A model generated the notes under the pieces. It was not told where the DNA came from. It ran no database searches and was given only the letters and a program-made list of their open reading frames with translations. A stretch of 64,000 nt of DNA, taken from Cohaesibacter sp. (lineage in GTDB: Bacteria > Pseudomonadota > Alphaproteobacteria > Rhizobiales > Cohaesibacteraceae). The translations under genes were made by a program, and so were the position numbers. The stretch lies in contig JAOXSH010000082.1 of assembly GCA_025800145.1 (NCBI GenBank), positions 1 through 64,000 on the forward strand. The letters are read 5' to 3'. Each line of letters begins with the position of its first letter. Positions within the stretch are counted from its first letter, which is position 1. Below are positions 28,748 to 37,604 of the stretch, piece after piece.

Positions 28748-29863
28748 CTAGCCTCTTTCCTTGATAAATCTATCGAGCAGATCAATGACACTCTCACAAG
28801 CCTCAGCCGAGCCAATGGTCATGCGCAAACAATTGGGCAAGCCATAACTGCCCACCTGCCGCAACACACAGCCATGTTCCAGCAAATAAGTGTCAGCATC
28901 TTGCGCCCGTTTGCCATCCTCGTCAGGGAAATGGATCAAGATGAAATTGGTCACGCTTGGGGTCACCCGCAAGCCCATCTCTTCAAGGGCTTTGGTGACT
29001 TTGGGCAACCATTCGCTGTTATGGGCGACGGCCATTTTGACAAAATCCTGATCGCGCACAGCCGCAGCCCCTGCCGCCAAGGCAGGCCCGTTCATATTGA
29101 ACGGCCCTCGAATGCGGTTCATGGCATCAATGATCGCCTCTGGCCCATAGCCCCAGCCAACGCGCAAACTGGCCAAGCCATAAAGCTTGGAATAGGTGCG
29201 CGTCATCACCACATTGTCAGCCGAGCCTGCCAGCTCAATCCCTGCCTGATAATCCTGTGCGGTGACATATTCCGCATAAGCGGCATCCAGCACCAGCAAG
29301 ACATCAGAGGGCAAGCCATCATGCAGGCGGCGCACCTCGGAAAAAGGCAAATAAGTGCCTGTAGGATTGTTGGGATTGGCAATGAAAACCATTTTGGTGC
29401 GCGCGCTCACCCGCTCAAGGATCGCATCCACATCGGTGGTTAAATTCTTCTCCGGTGCCACAATGCATGTCGCCCCTGCCGCCTTGATGGCAATGGGATA
29501 GACCAAAAAGCCATGCTGGCTATAAATAGCCTCATCGCCTTCTGACAAAAATGTATAGGCGAGCAGGCTCAAAATCTCGTCCGAACCGGCGCCACAAATA
29601 ATCCGCGATAGATGGATGCCATGAACATCACCAATCGCCTCACGCAAAGCCATTGCCGAGCCATCGGGATAAAGCTCCAGATGGCCAGCTGCTTGCCGAT
29701 AGGCGTCAATCGCTTTTGGGCTGGCTCCAAACGGCGTTTCATTGGAGGACAATTTGAAGCTTCGCTCACCACCATGCGCAGCGGATTTCCCCGGCACATA
29801 GGCGGCAATCTGCATGACACCGGCACGAGGTTGCGGGCGGGGCGCACGAACAGATTGCGACAT
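28748..29863 (-). CDS. hisC: HisC, histidinol-phosphate/aromatic aminotransferase
   Basis: PLP-dependent class I/II aminotransferase of 371 residues. It has the internal aldimine lysine in [37 protein letters not shown] and [10 protein letters not shown]. Named HisC by similarity; next to tyrC it probably also serves tyrosine/phenylalanine synthesis. CAGGAGA precedes the ATG. It is the first gene of the hisC-tyrC pair, 137 bases after the chorismate mutase gene on the same strand. Confidence 0.93.
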   Translation of the reverse strand: MSQSVRAPRPQPRAGVMQIAAYVPGKSAAHGGERSFKLSSNETPFGASPKAIDAYRQAAGHLELYPDGSAMALREAIGDVHGIHLSRIICGAGSDEILSLLAYTFLSEGDEAIYSQHGFLVYPIAIKAAGATCIVAPEKNLTTDVDAILERVSARTKMVFIANPNNPTGTYLPFSEVRRLHDGLPSDVLLVLDAAYAEYVTAQDYQAGIELAGSADNVVMTRTYSKLYGLASLRVGWGYGPEAIIDAMNRIRGPFNMNGPALAAGAAAVRDQDFVKMAVAHNSEWLPKVTKALEEMGLRVTPSVTNFILIHFPDEDGKRAQDADTYLLEHGCVLRQVGSYGLPNCLRMTIGSAEACESVIDLLDRFIKERG

Positions 29864-30000
29864 GACATAGTCTCCTGACGGATTTCGAAAAATTACAGCA
29901 TTTTTCGGATGAAAAACGCAAAAACACAGATGTCCAGCATCTGAAGGGAGTCAAAAATCGCTCCAGATGCTGCAAACAACAGGCTTACATAAAGAAAAGA

Positions 30001-30858
30001 TCAGGCAGAAGGCAAGGAAATTGGCGGCCAATAACCACCAACTTCACCATGAATGGTAAAATCAGCCTCCTTTTGCTGGCTCAAGGCTTCGATCTCCACA
30101 TCCGCCACAGAAAAAGGCAAGGCAACAAGAAAGTCAGCTGCCTCTCCATCCTGCTCTTTTGCAACAATAAAGCCACCAATTTTCTCAATCTCTGGAACCG
30201 CCAGCGCCGCATTGCCAGCCCCAAGGGCCACAAGACGCATATCCGGCACGGTGGTATCCATCAAGGGCATGGACAGCACAAAGGCATCCACATCGACCGG
30301 GCGACCTGTTTGCGCAATCACCGGCAAGCGGGCAATCACCTGAACGCCATCCTTGCACAAATCCCGCCACCAGACGCCTTGCCCTTCTTCATTGGCAACA
30401 ACACCCAAAACACGACCTTTGCCAGCACGCACTTTTTCCTTCACCGCCTCAATATCAGTGCGTTCGCTGAAATCCACCGTAAAGCCAAAATAAAAGCGCG
30501 CCACATCACGCAAGGCAGATCCGGGGGCGACCACCACTTCATAGGGGGCCTGCATATGGGTGAAAGTGGCAATAATTTCGCGCCACAAATGCTCCACCGT
30601 GGTGATGGGCAAAATACCGCGATGACGCCCAACAAGGCGGCGCATCATATCCACCTCACGCCCGGGTCGAAATGCAGCACCGGGCTTGTCGGTCCGCTTG
30701 ACCGCAATCAGCGCTTCAACAATCTCACTGCGTTCAATCAATTGCCGGTGAATGGTCTCGTCAATCTTATCGATACGCTGGCGCAATTCATCCAGCGTTG
30801 GCGCATCATCCTGCTTTGAAGCAGGGGCAAACTCGCCTTGGGGTGCATTTCCCGTCAT
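30001..30858 (-). CDS. Chorismate mutase with C-terminal prephenate-dehydratase-like extension
   Basis: The 285-residue protein has an AroQ-type chorismate mutase domain at about 20-105 (LDELRQRIDKIDETIHRQLI, GAAFRPGREVDMMRRLVGRH, HLWREIIATFTHMQ). About 175 residues follow that resemble a decayed prephenate-dehydratase-like substrate domain (VVAPGSALRDVARFYFGF, VVANEEGQGVWWRD). The mutase arginines and Glu are visible; dehydratase activity is doubtful because I do not see the TRF catalytic motif. ATG at 30858 behind GGTTAAGG is chosen over an upstream TTG. It lies upstream of hisC-tyrC and diverges from metX. Confidence 0.85.
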   Translation of the reverse strand: MTGNAPQGEFAPASKQDDAPTLDELRQRIDKIDETIHRQLIERSEIVEALIAVKRTDKPGAAFRPGREVDMMRRLVGRHRGILPITTVEHLWREIIATFTHMQAPYEVVVAPGSALRDVARFYFGFTVDFSERTDIEAVKEKVRAGKGRVLGVVANEEGQGVWWRDLCKDGVQVIARLPVIAQTGRPVDVDAFVLSMPLMDTTVPDMRLVALGAGNAALAVPEIEKIGGFIVAKEQDGEAADFLVALPFSVADVEIEALSQQKEADFTIHGEVGGYWPPISLPSA

Positions 30859-31026
30859 CCTTAACCATCCATTTTCACGCAAACATCAATCTTGTTGCAT
30901 CCTTCTTAAAAAAGCCCAAGCCCAAAAGCAAAGAAAACATTTGACAGAAAGCGCTTTGCCCCCCTAGCTATGGCTTTCATCAAAATGCCACCGAGACAAA
31001 ATCAGGTCAAAAGCAGGGAAGGCTCT

Positions 31027-32280
31027 ATGACAGACGGCCCATTCAACCCCAATGCGCCAGAACAGCAAAACCCATCCCAGACCGATATCGATCAGGATAT
31101 CGCCCTGCAACAGGCGCGGATGCCAGCATCAAACACGATCACCTTTGGCAAGGACAATCCTTTGCAACTGGATGCAGGTCTGGATCTGTCTCCCTTCACT
31201 CTGGCTTATGAGAGTTATGGCACCCTTAATGACGACAAAAGCAATGCCATTTTGATTTGCCATGCACTGACCGGCGATCAATATGCCAATTCCCCCTCAC
31301 CAGTCACCCAAAAACCCGGCTGGTGGAAGCGTCTGATTGGCCCCGGCAAACCGGTGGATACCGACAAATATTTTGTCATTTGCTCCAATGTACTGGGCGG
31401 CTGCAATGGCTCCACAGGGCCTGCCTCAATCAACCCGCAAACCAATAAGGCCTATGGGCTTGAATTGCCCATCATCACCATTCGCGACATGGTGCGCGCC
31501 CAAGCCATGCTTATAGAGCATCTGGGCATTGAGCAACTTTTTTGCGTTATGGGCGGCTCTATGGGCGGTATGCAAGTCATTCAATGGGCCGCAGCCTATC
31601 CAGAGCGCTGCTTTGCGGCCATTCCTATTGCTACAGGTGCCCGCCATACCTCGCAAAATATCGCTTTTCATGAAGTGGGACGACAAGCCATTATGGCTGA
31701 TCCCAACTGGCATGGCGGGCGCTATCTGGATTATGACACCACCCCGCGAAAAGGGCTAGGTGTGGCACGCATGGCTGCCCATGTCACCTATATGTCCGAG
31801 CAAAGCCTGCAAAATAAATTTGGCCGTAATCTACAAAATCGCCAATCAAAAACCTTCACCTTTGATGCCGATTTCCAGATTGAGAGTTATTTGCGCCATC
31901 AGGGCATGACCTTTGTTGACCGCTTTGATGCCAATTCCTATCTTTATGTCACACGCGCCATGGATTATTACGATCTGGCCGCCGATCATGACGGACAATT
32001 GGCCAAGGCCTTTATGGGCACGCAAACCCGCTTTTGCATTGTTGCTTTCAGCACCGACTGGCTTTTCCCCCCAGCAGAAGGCCGCCTTGTGGTCCATGCT
32101 CTCAATGCAGCAGGGGCGAGCGTCTCCTTTGTCGAAATTGATAGCGACAAGGGCCATGATGCCTTTTTGCTGGATGAGCCGGAAATGTTGGATGCCATTG
32201 ACGGCTTTTTGAAATCAGCCCACAAAGCCAGAGGCCTGCCAGAGCACAAAAGCCGAGAAGAACAAGAGGCGCACTCATGA
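31027..32280 (+). CDS. metX: MetX, homoserine O-acetyltransferase
   Basis: Acylates homoserine in methionine synthesis. The product has about 417 residues with the alpha/beta-hydrolase fold. Nucleophile serine is in [20 protein letters not shown], Asp in [10 protein letters not shown] and His in [19 protein letters not shown] and [13 protein letters not shown] are typical. ATG at 31027 with AGGGAAGG upstream is used. The stop overlaps the metW start (ATGA), so the two are translationally coupled. Relatives may use succinyl-CoA instead. Confidence 0.95.
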   Translation: MTDGPFNPNAPEQQNPSQTDIDQDIALQQARMPASNTITFGKDNPLQLDAGLDLSPFTLAYESYGTLNDDKSNAILICHALTGDQYANSPSPVTQKPGWWKRLIGPGKPVDTDKYFVICSNVLGGCNGSTGPASINPQTNKAYGLELPIITIRDMVRAQAMLIEHLGIEQLFCVMGGSMGGMQVIQWAAAYPERCFAAIPIATGARHTSQNIAFHEVGRQAIMADPNWHGGRYLDYDTTPRKGLGVARMAAHVTYMSEQSLQNKFGRNLQNRQSKTFTFDADFQIESYLRHQGMTFVDRFDANSYLYVTRAMDYYDLAADHDGQLAKAFMGTQTRFCIVAFSTDWLFPPAEGRLVVHALNAAGASVSFVEIDSDKGHDAFLLDEPEMLDAIDGFLKSAHKARGLPEHKSREEQEAHS

Positions 32281-32903
32281 GCCAGCGTTATGACAATACC
32301 CGCATTGATCATTTGCTGGTGGCCAAAATGGTTGAGCCCGGCTCCAAAGTGCTGGATGTTGGCAGTGATGACGGCGCCTTGCTCGATATTCTGTGCCATC
32401 AACGCAACATCAAAGGGCGCGGCATCGAATTGTCGCAAAAAGGCGTCAACAAATGCGTTGCCCGCGGCCTATCTGTCATTCAGGGCGATGCCGACAAGGA
32501 TTTGATCTATTATCCCGATGATAGCTTTGATTATGTGATTCTGAGCCAAACCATTCAGGCCACCCATAATCCAAAAGCTGTACTGGAACATCTCTTGCGC
32601 ATTGGCCGCAAGGCCATTGTGTCTTTCCCCAATTTCGGCCATTGGCGTGTGCGCGCGGATCTGTTGTTGCATGGTCGCATGCCGGTCAATGACTATTTGC
32701 CCTATAGCTGGTATGACACGCCCAACATTCACTTTTGCACGGTGCGCGATTTCGTCAATCTCTGCTCCGAGACCAATGCCATAATCGAAAAAGCCCATGG
32801 TCTAAAAGCCAATGGTGAAGGCATCAGCTTTTCTGCGCCTTGGTGGTTCTGGAATCTCTTTGCCGAACAAGCCATTTTCCTGCTGTCTCGCAAGCAAGAT
32901 TAA
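32277..32903 (+). CDS. metW: MetW, methionine biosynthesis methyltransferase-like protein
   Basis: The 208-residue MetW protein works with MetX in homoserine acylation and has a methyltransferase fold ([38 protein letters not shown]-like region, [19 protein letters not shown]). It overlaps metX by four bases and its 3' end overlaps the convergent methyltransferase gene by four bases. Confidence 0.93.
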   Translation: MSQRYDNTRIDHLLVAKMVEPGSKVLDVGSDDGALLDILCHQRNIKGRGIELSQKGVNKCVARGLSVIQGDADKDLIYYPDDSFDYVILSQTIQATHNPKAVLEHLLRIGRKAIVSFPNFGHWRVRADLLLHGRMPVNDYLPYSWYDTPNIHFCTVRDFVNLCSETNAIIEKAHGLKANGEGISFSAPWWFWNLFAEQAIFLLSRKQD

Positions 32904-33655
32904 TCTTCCTTTGAGTCCAGCTCAAAAGGCAAATTGGGCACCGGCAAAAAGATGGGGCGAAAGCCGCTTTGCATCCTCGAACCTTCCTTTGCAAGCAGGC
33001 CCTGACGCATTAATTTGGTCGCCTCAACAATCAAAACACCAGAAAAAGCAGGCCAGAATCTGGCCCCCATCCGCTCCCATGCGCGGGCAGAGCCAAAGGG
33101 CGAGCGCCCTTTAAAGGGGCCAAAATACAAAGCCTCGCTCCAGCGCACAGGGGTGAAAAGCGTATCGCGCAACAAATGCGTCAATTGCCCCCGCGAAAAG
33201 GGCCGCCCATAAGCAAAAGGCGACTGCTCAAGTCGCGCCCACACTCCCCGTCTGTTCGGCACCACAATCAGCAAACGCCCCCCCGGTGTCAAAACCCGCC
33301 AGATTTCACGCAAATGATCCGCCGGATTGTCCACCAGCTCCAGCAAATGGGTCAGCACAATGCGGTCCATGCAGGCATCAGGCAAAGGCAGGCAATCATC
33401 CTCGACCAAAGCCGTCAAACCACGCTGATTGGAAGGCCAGTAAACCGCCCCTTGCCGCGCGGGCATAAAAGCAAGGGTGCGTTGCGCCCGCTCACGCATC
33501 TCGCGAATATAAGGCAAAGTATAGCCAAGCCCTAAAACCGACAATCCGTTCACATTGGGCCAATGATCACCAATGCGCTGATTGATAAATTGCGCGGTCA
33601 CTCTTCCCAGAGGCTGGGCGTAGAAATCCCGAAGATCGACAACATCAAGATACAT
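32900..33655 (-). CDS. Class I SAM-dependent methyltransferase, type 11
   Basis: The 251-residue protein shows LSVLGLGYTLPYIREMRERA in place of the usual SAM motif, LPLPDACMDRIVLTHLLELV, and LREIWRVLTPGGRLLIVVPN. A C-terminal region (VEATKLMRQGL) is typical of this family next to gloB in Hyphomicrobiales. The substrate is unknown. It is convergent with metW and divergent from gloB. Confidence 0.85.
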   Translation of the reverse strand: MYLDVVDLRDFYAQPLGRVTAQFINQRIGDHWPNVNGLSVLGLGYTLPYIREMRERAQRTLAFMPARQGAVYWPSNQRGLTALVEDDCLPLPDACMDRIVLTHLLELVDNPADHLREIWRVLTPGGRLLIVVPNRRGVWARLEQSPFAYGRPFSRGQLTHLLRDTLFTPVRWSEALYFGPFKGRSPFGSARAWERMGARFWPAFSGVLIVEATKLMRQGLLAKEGSRMQSGFRPIFLPVPNLPFELDSKED

Positions 33656-33895
33656 GCCAGCTCACGCTCCCTATAGCGAACCAAAAGATAACCCCACTTG
33701 GTTCACGCCCATTAACTACGTATTTTTACGAATAAACTCATACTTATCCATCGGCAATGTGGCATCTCACAGCCTATTTTCCAAGCCTTTGTCAAAATAG
33801 AAGTCGCAGCCCTTCCAATTCTGTCATTGTTAAATATGCTGAGACAAAGACCGCAGAATCGCTCAAAATATCACCCAAGGCCACAGGATCCGCCC

Positions 33896-34675
33896 ATGAT
33901 GCAGGAACTCGACCTTCAGACCTATCTCATTCCATGCCTTGAAGACAATTATTCCGTCTTGGTTCATGATGCCTTGAGCGGACAAACTCTGCTGGTCGAT
34001 GTGCCTGATCAAGCCCCCATTCTTGCAGCATTAGAAGAAAAAAGCTGGCCGCTCACTCATATCCTGATCACCCACCATCATTGGGACCATACGCAAGGCC
34101 TTGAAGCCCTCAAGCGCGAGACCGGAGCCAAAGTCTATGGCCCAAAGGCGAGCCTTGATAAGGTGCCACTCATCGATCATGCTCTGGAAGATGGCGACGA
34201 AATTTCCTTTTCTGACAGCCTGCTCTATGCCCTTAGCACGCCGGGCCATACATTGGATCATCTCTGCTATTGGCTGCCAGATGGTGAAATTGCCTTCACG
34301 GGCGATACGCTTTTCTCGCTTGGCTGTGGCCGGGTCTTTGAAGGCACCCTCAAGGATATGTGGTTCTCGGTCGACAAACTGGCCAAACTGCCTCCAGAGA
34401 CCACCATTTTCTGTGGCCATGAATATACCAAGGCCAATGCCGACTTCTGCCTCTCTATCGAACCAGACAATGAATTGCTCAAACGCCGCATAAAGGAGGT
34501 AGAAGACCTACGCGCCCAAGGCAAACCAACCATTCCCACCACAATTCTGGAAGAAAGAGCCACCAACACCTTCATCCGCGCCAACGACCCAGCCCTCAAA
34601 CAGGCTCTTGGCATGGCAGACAAGGAAGATTGGGAAGTCTTTACCGAACTCCGCACCCGCAAAGATAATTTCTAA
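33896..34675 (+). CDS. gloB: GloB, hydroxyacylglutathione hydrolase (glyoxalase II)
   Basis: Hydrolyses S-lactoylglutathione to lactate and glutathione in methylglyoxal detoxification. The 259-residue product has the metallo-beta-lactamase metal motif THHHWDHTQGLEAL, further ligands in STPGHTLDHLCYW and FTGDTLFSLGCGR, and CGHEYTKANADFCLSI. Two ATG codons in tandem (33896 and 33899) can start it; the frame runs 23 codons further without homology. A family B repeat array follows directly. Confidence 0.95.
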   Translation: MMQELDLQTYLIPCLEDNYSVLVHDALSGQTLLVDVPDQAPILAALEEKSWPLTHILITHHHWDHTQGLEALKRETGAKVYGPKASLDKVPLIDHALEDGDEISFSDSLLYALSTPGHTLDHLCYWLPDGEIAFTGDTLFSLGCGRVFEGTLKDMWFSVDKLAKLPPETTIFCGHEYTKANADFCLSIEPDNELLKRRIKEVEDLRAQGKPTIPTTILEERATNTFIRANDPALKQALGMADKEDWEVFTELRTRKDNF

Positions 34676-34686
34676 AGAAGTTTTTT

Positions 34687-35060
34687 CTTATCTCTCTTAC
34701 GGCTATTCTGCGCTTTAATATCTCTCACGTGCTATTCGATGCTACGCATCGGCACTACGAGGTGCGCTTCGCGCTTGCCTATCGGCCGCCAGAAAAAGAA
34801 AGATTTCTTTTTCTGGATCCTTTTCCCTTACTAATCTCTCAAGAGACAAGAAGATGGTGAAAATATAGATTTTCACCGGGAACCGATAGGTGACCGCAGC
34901 TTGTCTGCGCACCTCGTAGGCCGATGCGTAGCATCGAATAGCCGTGAGAGACAAGATACGATGAAAACATCACGTTTTTATCGGGAGCCGATAGGCGACC
35001 GGACCGCAAGGTCAGTGCTCTCGCAGGCCTGCGCGCAAGCGCAGAATAGCCGCAAGAGAG
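34687..35060. repeat. Family B mosaic hairpin repeat array (three units plus a fragment)
   Basis: Read on the minus strand from 35060, unit one is GCGGCTATTC, hairpin, GGCCTGCGAG, hairpin, GCCTATCGGCTCCCG, then a hairpin near ACGTGATGTTTTCATCG. Unit two (34957 downward) is CACGGCTATTC, GATGC-TAC-GCATC hairpin, GGCCTACGAG, then CACCTATCGGTTCCC, ending GGTGAAAATCTATATTTTCACC. A third unit from about 34720 on the plus strand is inverted (GTGCTATTC, same hairpin, GCCTATCGG). A fragment (ACGGCTATTCTGCGC) precedes it at 34699. No coding sequence is apparent; the array fills the gap between gloB and lrp. Confidence 0.88.
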
Positions 35061-35552
35061 TTAAAGAGGCACCGAGCCAAATAATTTCTTGGCCGTTTCA
35101 TTGATAAGGGTATGGCGACGGTCGAACTTTTTCGCCAGCACAATATTGGTCATGGTCTTGTTCACACCTTCAATCTCGCCAATTTCATCAAGCAAAGCGT
35201 CCAGATCCTCCAATTGGGGCATTTCCACAATCAGCGATAAATCAAACGCACCATTAACGGTGAAGCAGGAAGAAATTTCAGGAAAATCCTCCAGTCGGGT
35301 GACAATGGCATGTTGCAATTTGGGATCAATCTCAACAAACACAATCGCCCGGTTCAAGGTCTCCAAGGGATCACGATTGAGCAAAACCGTAAAGCCGTCA
35401 ATCACCCCTTCGCGTTTCAATCGCTCAATCCGCTCATGAACAGTTGAACGAGCAACATCCAGCCGCCGCCCAATCTCGGACGTAGACATCCGTGCATCAC
35501 CTTGCAAAAGGCGGATCAATTTCCGGTCCAATTCATCCAGATTACGGCGCAT
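35061..35552 (-). CDS. Lrp/AsnC family transcriptional regulator
   Basis: The 163-residue protein has an N-terminal winged HTH (LDELDRKLIRLLQGDARMST, SEIGRRLDVARSTVHERIERL) and a C-terminal RAM/ACT-like ligand domain (FVEIDPKLQHAIVTRLEDFP, GAFDLSLIVEMPQLEDLDAL). It is divergent from the ALDH7-type dehydrogenase gene, so it probably controls that gene in response to an amino acid such as lysine; this is inference from position. GGGAGATG precedes the ATG. Confidence 0.9.
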   Translation of the reverse strand: MRRNLDELDRKLIRLLQGDARMSTSEIGRRLDVARSTVHERIERLKREGVIDGFTVLLNRDPLETLNRAIVFVEIDPKLQHAIVTRLEDFPEISSCFTVNGAFDLSLIVEMPQLEDLDALLDEIGEIEGVNKTMTNIVLAKKFDRRHTLINETAKKLFGSVPL

Positions 35553-35571
35553 CTATCATCTCCCAGTCTGT

Positions 35572-35672
35572 TAGAGCATATTTCCGAAAAGTATGTGCGG
35601 CTTTCGGAAATATGTTTAAAAACAAAAACTAGAACATTTTGAATAACGACGTATTTATTCAAAATGTTCTAG
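35572..35672. repeat. Family C repeat (double hairpin, about 100 bp)
   Basis: It begins TAGAGCATATTTCCGAAAAG and ends in the palindrome CTAGAACATTTTGAATAA ... TTATTCAAAATGTTCTAG. An inverted homologous copy is at 49911-50016. Confidence 0.88.
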
Positions 35673-35813
35673 GCAGGCAAGAAGGCCTGCAACCACACCA
35701 TTCACCGATATCATTTACTCATGGGCAAATGAGACAACAGAATGGCAATACAAAGCTTGATCACAATTCACAAAGCCTGCTTTTGATGGCTGCATAAAAG
35801 CAGCCCCCAAATT

Positions 35814-35869
35814 GTCAATTTATAGCATTTCATCCAGCAATATACCGGTTTTTGTCGTCAATCTATAGC
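35814..35869. promoter_or_regulatory. Possible Lrp operator: 13-bp direct repeat
   Basis: GTCAATTTATAGC at 35814 and GTCAATCTATAGC at 35857 differ at one base and are 43 bases apart, about four helical turns. They lie between the divergent lrp and dehydrogenase genes. A separate palindrome AATGAC-N5-GTCATT is at 35928-35944. The assignment to Lrp is inference. Confidence 0.4.
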
Positions 35870-36015
35870 GAAGGCTTGATAAAGGTCTTTTTCCAGAGGC
35901 AAGTTTAGATAGAATGAAATTGGATACAATGACAATTAGTCATTACAGATCAATCAGATAATAAAAATCAGATGCAAATAGGCGATACAGAGCCCAAATA
36001 TGGAGTGCCGTTTCC

Positions 36016-37530
36016 ATGAGCAATCTCTTCAATGAGACAAAATCCCTGCTGTCTGCTCTTGGCGTCAGCGCCGACAAACTGACCACCTCTGGCATTGCAG
36101 TGACTAGCCCGATTGATGGCAGCCTCATTGGCCATGTAGCCGAGCAAGGTGCACAAGACACCAATGAGGCTGTGGCAAAAGCCCATGAGGCCTTTAAAAC
36201 ATGGCGCAGCCTACCCGCCCCCACCCGTGGGGAATTGGTGCGTCTGCTGGGCGAAGAATTACGCGCCCATAAAGACATGCTGGGCAAATTGGTCACCATC
36301 GAATGCGGCAAGATCTATTCCGAAGGTCTGGGCGAAGTGCAGGAAATGATCGACATTTGCGACTTTGCCGTCGGTCTGTCCCGCCAGCTTTACGGCAAGA
36401 CCATTGCCTCAGAGCGTCCCGGCCATCGCATGATGGAAACATGGCATCCAATGGGCGTGTGCGGTGTGATTTCCGCTTTCAATTTCCCAGTTGCGGTTTG
36501 GTCATGGAATACCTGTCTTGCTCTGGTCTGCGGCGATAGTGTGGTCTGGAAACCATCAGAGAAAACACCGCTCACCGCTCTGGCCTGTGAAGCCATTTTG
36601 AACAAAGCCCTGAAGCGTTTCGAACATGCCCCAGAAGGCCTGCATCAATTGGTCATTGGCGGGCCGGATGCAGGGCAAGCGCTGGTTGATCATCCGCTGG
36701 CTCCCATCATCTCAGCCACCGGCTCCACCCGCATGGGCGCCATTGTTGGCCCACGAGTTGCCAGCCGCTTTGGCCGCTCTATTCTGGAGCTAGGCGGCAA
36801 CAATGCCATGGTCGTGGCCCCAAGTGCCGATCTGGATATGGCAGTGCGCGCCATTTGCTTCTCGGCCGTTGGTACGGCTGGCCAGCGTTGCACCACCCTG
36901 CGCCGCGTCATTGCCCATGAAAGCATCGCAGACGAATTAATTGCTCGCTTGAAAAAAGCCTACGCTTCTCTGCCCGTCGGCTCACCACTCGATGAAGGCA
37001 CTCTGATTGGCCCGCTCATTGACGAGCCATCTTTTGAGGCCATGCAAGCCTCGATCAAGCAGGCGCAAGCCGAGGGTGGCACCATCTTTGGCGGTGGCCG
37101 CGCAGACATCAAGGGCAAGAATGGCGGCTTCTATCCCGTGCCTGCCATTGTTGAAATGCCCGCTCAAAGCGATGTGGTCAAAACAGAAACTTTCGCCCCG
37201 ATCCTCTATATCCTGCGCTATAGCGATATGGATCAGGCGCTGGAATTGCATAACGAAGTGCCGCAAGGCCTGTCTTCCTGTATCTTCACCCTCAATATGC
37301 GCGAGGCAGAAACCTTCATGTCTGCGGCAGGCTCTGACTGTGGCATTTGCAACGTCAATATCGGCCCATCTGGCGCAGAAATTGGCGGCGCCTTTGGTGG
37401 CGAAAAAGAAACCGGCGGCGGTCGTGAATCCGGTTCAGACGCCTGGAAAGGCTATATGCGCCGCGCCACCAACACGGTCAATTATTCTGCAGAGTTGCCA
37501 TTGGCCCAAGGCGTAAAATTCGATATCTGA
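36016..37530 (+). CDS. ALDH7-type aldehyde dehydrogenase (probable aminoadipate semialdehyde dehydrogenase)
   Basis: The 504-residue enzyme matches the ALDH7/AmaB group that oxidises L-2-aminoadipate 6-semialdehyde in lysine catabolism. It shows PMGVCGVISAFNFPVAVWSW, VWKPSEKTPLTALACEAILN, the catalytic Glu in LELGGNNAMVVAP and Cys in VGTAGQRCTTLRRVIAHES, and AFGGEKETGGGRESGSDAWK near the end. GGAGTG precedes the ATG. The divergent Lrp gene supports an amino-acid role. No lysine 6-aminotransferase is adjacent. A terminator follows, so the aminotransferase downstream may be separate. Confidence 0.87.
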   Translation: MSNLFNETKSLLSALGVSADKLTTSGIAVTSPIDGSLIGHVAEQGAQDTNEAVAKAHEAFKTWRSLPAPTRGELVRLLGEELRAHKDMLGKLVTIECGKIYSEGLGEVQEMIDICDFAVGLSRQLYGKTIASERPGHRMMETWHPMGVCGVISAFNFPVAVWSWNTCLALVCGDSVVWKPSEKTPLTALACEAILNKALKRFEHAPEGLHQLVIGGPDAGQALVDHPLAPIISATGSTRMGAIVGPRVASRFGRSILELGGNNAMVVAPSADLDMAVRAICFSAVGTAGQRCTTLRRVIAHESIADELIARLKKAYASLPVGSPLDEGTLIGPLIDEPSFEAMQASIKQAQAEGGTIFGGGRADIKGKNGGFYPVPAIVEMPAQSDVVKTETFAPILYILRYSDMDQALELHNEVPQGLSSCIFTLNMREAETFMSAAGSDCGICNVNIGPSGAEIGGAFGGEKETGGGRESGSDAWKGYMRRATNTVNYSAELPLAQGVKFDI

Positions 37531-37551
37531 TATCAAGCCTCATCAAACCAC

Positions 37552-37577
37552 AAAGAGCCAGCCCCGCTGGCTCTTTT
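37552..37577 (+). terminator. Rho-independent terminator of the aldehyde dehydrogenase gene
   Basis: AAAGAGCCAGC and GCTGGCTCTTT pair exactly (11 bp) around CCC and are followed by a T. Confidence 0.88.
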
Positions 37578-37604
37578 CATATCAGCCATAGCCGGAGCTT
37601 TCCC

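Larger units (their letters stand above)
35553..36015. other. Regulatory intergenic region between lrp and the aldehyde dehydrogenase gene
   Basis: These 463 bases hold no convincing gene. They contain the family C repeat (35572-35672) and possible operator sequences listed separately. A minus-strand frame of 122 codons that starts inside the dehydrogenase gene is a shadow. Confidence 0.6.
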
